Source of the DNA: Flavobacteriaceae bacterium
GTDB lineage: Bacteria > Bacteroidota > Bacteroidia > Flavobacteriales > Flavobacteriaceae
Length of the DNA: 7,649 nt
Direction: 5' to 3'
Assembly (NCBI GenBank): GCA_013214275.1
Contig: JABSPP010000068.1
Location: 1-7,649 of the forward strand
Positions within the stretch are counted from its first letter, which is position 1; each line of letters starts with the position of its first letter. The notes beneath the pieces were generated by a model, which ran no database searches, was not told the DNA's origin, and saw only the letters and a program-made list of their open reading frames with translations. The position numbers and the translations under genes were made by a program. Below, piece by piece: positions 5,208 through 7,649 of the stretch.

Positions 5208-5249
5208 CAAAGATAGAACATACATACCATCATCATTGATCTAGATCAA
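5208..5249 (-). promoter_or_regulatory. Promoter of the beta-barrel gene with an FNR-type operator
   Basis: On the minus strand TATCTTTG (5215 to 5208) matches TAnnTTTG fully. Upstream lies TTGATCTAGATCAA (5236-5249), a perfect 14-bp palindrome that equals the FNR consensus TTGAT-N4-ATCAA. Its centre is about 40 bp upstream of the predicted transcription start (near 5203), the position of a class II activator site. No TTG stands at the usual -33 spacing, as expected for an activator-dependent promoter. The remaining leader to the ATG is about 45 bases. Confidence 0.6.
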
Positions 5250-5361
5250 AAAAATGTTCTAGTTTTTACAGAGAAAATGGTTCCGAGTAGTATAAGTGCA
5301 ACAGATTTTTTTGTCAGAAATGTGATGATCCTAAAAAGGTTTTTTTGCAAACTATTAATGA

Positions 5362-6315
5362 TTATTTCCTCTTGAGTACTTTTCGAACTGCCTTCACAAC
5401 AGCCTCATCGTTAATGCAGTATTTTTTCATTAATTCCGAAGGCGTTGCCGATTCTCCAAAAGTATCATTTACAGCCACAAATTCTTGAGGTGTAGGTTGA
5501 TTCTCAGCAAGACATCTGGCAATACTTTCACCCAAACCTCCGTATTTATTATGCTCCTCGGCTGTCACTATACACCCTGTTTTTGATACAGATGCTAGAA
5601 TAGCCCCCTCATCTAAAGGCTTGATGGTGTGAATATTAATGACTTCTGCATGAATACCATCACCCTTAAGTTGCTGAGCGGCTTGTAACGATTCCCAAAC
5701 CAGATGCCCTGTAGCGACTATAGTAACATCTGAACCTTCTACTAGGGTAATAGCCTTTCCGATTTCAAAAGGTTGATCTGTTGGCATAAACACAGGAACC
5801 TTTGGACGTCCAAATCTCAGATAAACTGGCCCGTCATAATCTGCAATGGCAATGGTGGCTGCTTTAGTCTGATTGTAATCACAGGGATTGATCACCGTCA
5901 TTCCAGGTAACATTTTCATTAATCCAATGTCTTCTAAAATTTGATGTGTAGCACCGTCTTCACCCAGAGTCAGTCCTGCGTGAGAAGCACAAATTTTTAC
6001 GTTTTTATCAGAATAGGCAATGGATTGTCTAATTTGATCATATACACGCCCTGTTGAAAAATTAGCGAAGGTTCCAGTAAATGGAATTTTTCCTCCGATA
6101 GTTAATCCAGCAGCAATTCCCATCATATTCGCTTCAGCAATACCCACTTGAAAAAAACGATCAGGATGATTTTTTTGGAAAGCATTCATCTTTAGAGAAC
6201 CAGTTAAGTCAGCACAAAGAGCGACTACATTTGGATTTGTTTTTCCAAGTTCAGTAAGACCATCACCAAATCCAGAACGGGTGTCCTTCATTTCTGTGTA
6301 TGTATATTTTCCCAT
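5362..6315 (-). CDS. Transketolase, C-terminal subunit (split enzyme)
   Basis: A 317-residue protein covering the pyrimidine-binding and C-terminal domains of transketolase (or a transketolase-like enzyme); the thiamine-diphosphate PP domain is absent, so this is half of a two-subunit enzyme needing an N-terminal partner. The enzyme moves two-carbon units between sugar phosphates in the pentose phosphate pathway. Key features are VGIAEANMMGIAAG with the catalytic Glu at 61; the segment CASHAGLTLGEDGATHQ (109-125) with His 112 and 124; INPCDYNQT (142-150); and YLRFGRPKVP (165-174). The C-terminal domain begins near residue 185. The start ATG gives MGKYTYTEMK, usual for this family. It follows maf by 48 bases with no terminator between, so cotranscription is likely. 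The N-terminal subunit is in neither flank, although it is often adjacent. A related sugar-ketolase family (1-deoxyxylulose-5-phosphate-synthase-like) is a less likely alternative. Confidence 0.92.
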   Translation of the reverse strand: MGKYTYTEMKDTRSGFGDGLTELGKTNPNVVALCADLTGSLKMNAFQKNHPDRFFQVGIAEANMMGIAAGLTIGGKIPFTGTFANFSTGRVYDQIRQSIAYSDKNVKICASHAGLTLGEDGATHQILEDIGLMKMLPGMTVINPCDYNQTKAATIAIADYDGPVYLRFGRPKVPVFMPTDQPFEIGKAITLVEGSDVTIVATGHLVWESLQAAQQLKGDGIHAEVINIHTIKPLDEGAILASVSKTGCIVTAEEHNKYGGLGESIARCLAENQPTPQEFVAVNDTFGESATPSELMKKYCINDEAVVKAVRKVLKRK

Positions 6316-6363
6316 CAGATGTATATTGTTATTTGCGGATAAAAATAAGTTTTTAATTGAGTG

Positions 6364-6948
6364 TTAGACAGCAATTGCTCGTAATTCTTTGTACAACTTA
6401 TGAACAGGCAGTCCCATCACATTCGGATAACTTCCATCAATCTTTTTTACGCCAATCAATCCAATCCAATCTTGAATTCCGTAACTTCCTGCTTTGTCAA
6501 AAGGTTCGTAAGTTTCAAGGTAATAAGTAATTTCTTCATCAGAAAGCTCATCAAACTCAACAACAGTCTTTTCGCTAAAGATCTTTTGAAAGCAATTACT
6601 TTTAATACTTACCGAAGTGAACACAGTATGCTTTTTTCCAGACATAGATTTTAACATCTTAAAAGCATCATGGATGTTTTCTGGCTTCCCCAATGCTTTG
6701 TTTTCAAACCAAACAATGGTATCTGATGTAATAATTAAATCATTTTCTTTTAAGTCAGAGAATGCTTTTGATTTGAGATCAGCAAGGTAATCGGTAATTT
6801 CAGCTCCTCTCAAGTGCTCAGGATAAACCTCCTCTACTTCGCGAATATCGACGCTGAAATCAATATCTAACTGTCTAAAAAAATGATGTCTTCTGGGAGA
6901 ACCAGATGCAAGAATTACGTTGTATTGCTCAAGTACCTTTTTAAGCAT
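6364..6948 (-). CDS. maf: Maf-family nucleoside triphosphate pyrophosphatase
   Basis: A 194-residue protein of the usual Maf length. It hydrolyses non-canonical or modified nucleoside triphosphates to monophosphate and pyrophosphate; the older name is septum formation inhibitor. The N-terminal ILASGSPRR (12-20) binds the triphosphate. The conserved ITSDTIVW (73-80) has the catalytic Asp at 76. KPENIHDAFKMLKSMSGKKHTVFT (88-111) is the standard Maf helix and strand. DKAGSYGIQ (151-159) and GSYPNVMGLP (172-181) close the pocket. The KAGSYGIQ form fits the dTTP/UTP-type branch (YhdE-like), though I assign specificity only by similarity. The start overlaps the stop of the UbiA-family gene by one base (TAATG), indicating a shared transcript and coupled translation. 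Confidence 0.94.
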   Translation of the reverse strand: MLKKVLEQYNVILASGSPRRHHFFRQLDIDFSVDIREVEEVYPEHLRGAEITDYLADLKSKAFSDLKENDLIITSDTIVWFENKALGKPENIHDAFKMLKSMSGKKHTVFTSVSIKSNCFQKIFSEKTVVEFDELSDEEITYYLETYEPFDKAGSYGIQDWIGLIGVKKIDGSYPNVMGLPVHKLYKELRAIAV

Positions 6949-7649
6949 TATACAAAAATAAAAAGGAGCATAGAAAGAATACCCAATAACATGATAATTT
7001 TCATCAAAGTACTTAAAAAATGAAATTGACTTTTAGTTTTTGCAGTCCATAATACAAAAGTGAAATAGAGAGTAGGAACCAATACAAAGAGCAATAAATA
7101 CAAATTTAAAAATAAAAATTGAGGATTTTTAGTGAGCCCAATAAGTACCACGATCAGAAGAAGAAGTAACAATACAGAAAGAGCTATAACAATATTCCGA
7201 GTCCTCTTTCTGCCCAAAGCAATGGGTAAGGTATACATCTTCATCTGATAGTCACCATTAACATCTTCTATGTCCTTAATAATTTCTCGAATGAGTGTCG
7301 ATATAAAAGAGAAGACGGCATAATAAAAAACAATCATAAATATACCAATCTTGTCAAAGGAATTTTCAAACGCTTTCCATGTAAAGCCCATCTGGCTCTG
7401 GCCTTCCATATCTAGGGAAAAGGTGACCAAAACAATTCCAGAGCAAAAAAAAGCAATCACCATATTACCAAGAAATAAGAGTCGCTTCAAATATTTAGAG
7501 TAGAGATAGAGAAAGAAAATAGTTCCAGCATAAATTGCGAAGTAATCATAGGTGAAGCTAAGAGTTTTTAAGACATAGAAACAACTTCCCAAACCCAGCA
7601 CATTAAGAACCGCGTACATCCGCCAAGAAAAGTTTTTATGAATCCCTTT
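6948..7649 (-). CDS. UbiA-family prenyltransferase, 5' end beyond the window
   Basis: The frame stays open to the right edge, ending with GIHKNFSWRMYAV when read in from outside, so the ATG at 7617-7619 is probably internal. The visible ~233 residues hold about seven hydrophobic segments, consistent with an integral inner-membrane protein. The second aspartate-rich motif is present as IKDIEDVNGDYQMKMYTLPIALG, counted as D-I-E-D-x-x-G-D followed by the usual TLP.ALG. The first motif (NDxxD) is missing and should lie in the cut part. UbiA enzymes attach isoprenoid chains to aromatic or glycerol-phosphate acceptors, for example in menaquinone or lipid synthesis; flavobacterial copies in this context are often named geranylgeranylglycerol-phosphate transferase, but the acceptor cannot be read here. 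It overlaps maf by TAATG. Confidence 0.88.
   Translation of the reverse strand, partial: KGIHKNFSWRMYAVLNVLGLGSCFYVLKTLSFTYDYFAIYAGTIFFLYLYSKYLKRLLFLGNMVIAFFCSGIVLVTFSLDMEGQSQMGFTWKAFENSFDKIGIFMIVFYYAVFSFISTLIREIIKDIEDVNGDYQMKMYTLPIALGRKRTRNIVIALSVLLLLLLIVVLIGLTKNPQFLFLNLYLLLFVLVPTLYFTFVLWTAKTKSQFHFLSTLMKIIMLLGILSMLLFIFV

Noticed and set aside
5330..5361. Possible terminator after the transketolase gene
   Set aside because: Only a short CCT/AGG stem with A and T runs is present; not convincing.
6400..6654. 84-codon plus-strand frame inside maf
   Set aside because: Antisense shadow; maf has complete family motifs on the other strand.

Overview
The window looks like chromosomal DNA from a marine or environmental member of the Flavobacteriaceae (phylum Bacteroidota). 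It is AT-rich. The best promoters have the Bacteroidota form (TTTG, a spacer, then TAnnTTTG) rather than the E. coli form, there are no clear Shine-Dalgarno sequences, the tRNA gene lacks an encoded CCA, and several proteins are of types common in flavobacteria: a CarboxypepD_reg-like exported protein, an FKBP-type lipoprotein, a small beta-barrel outer-membrane protein and a split transketolase. This is inferred from style; no taxonomic marker gene is present.

Layout. Bases 1-61 may be the last codons of a plus-strand gene cut by the window edge. Bases 62-432 hold no convincing gene but are rich in RNA-like structure: a GC-rich hairpin with an internal G.A loop at 199-221, nested inverted repeats at 297-369, and a strong, probably bidirectional terminator at 386-417. 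Next is a minus-strand exported protein with a carboxypeptidase-regulatory-like domain (433-1254), a minus-strand terminator (1307-1331) and a minus-strand tRNA-Leu with anticodon GAG (1437-1521). From 1522 to 2083 there is no convincing gene; its right half is built from ~94-bp imperfect tandem repeats that run up to the GTG start of the shikimate kinase gene aroK (2084-2602, plus). Converging on aroK is a two-gene minus-strand unit, the S4/Hsp15-like gene hslR and a PyrR-like phosphoribosyltransferase, joined by an ATGA stop/start overlap. Divergent from hslR is a lipoprotein with an FKBP-like domain and an acidic Ca-binding-type tail. The right part is all minus strand: a UbiA-family prenyltransferase (cut by the right edge), maf, the C-terminal half of a split transketolase, and an outer-membrane beta-barrel protein.

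How the genes work together. Most are housekeeping: aromatic amino acid precursor synthesis (aroK), nucleotide metabolism or sanitation (phosphoribosyltransferase, Maf), ribosome rescue (hslR), the pentose phosphate pathway (transketolase) and isoprenoid-lipid synthesis (UbiA family). The envelope proteins (CarboxypepD_reg protein, FKBP lipoprotein, beta-barrel) are of unknown specific role. I see no mobile element, CRISPR array, toxin-antitoxin pair or defence system. The most interesting signals are non-coding: a perfect FNR-type palindrome about 40 bp upstream of the predicted transcription start of the beta-barrel gene, the tandem repeats ending on the aroK start codon, and the structured stretch at 226-417.
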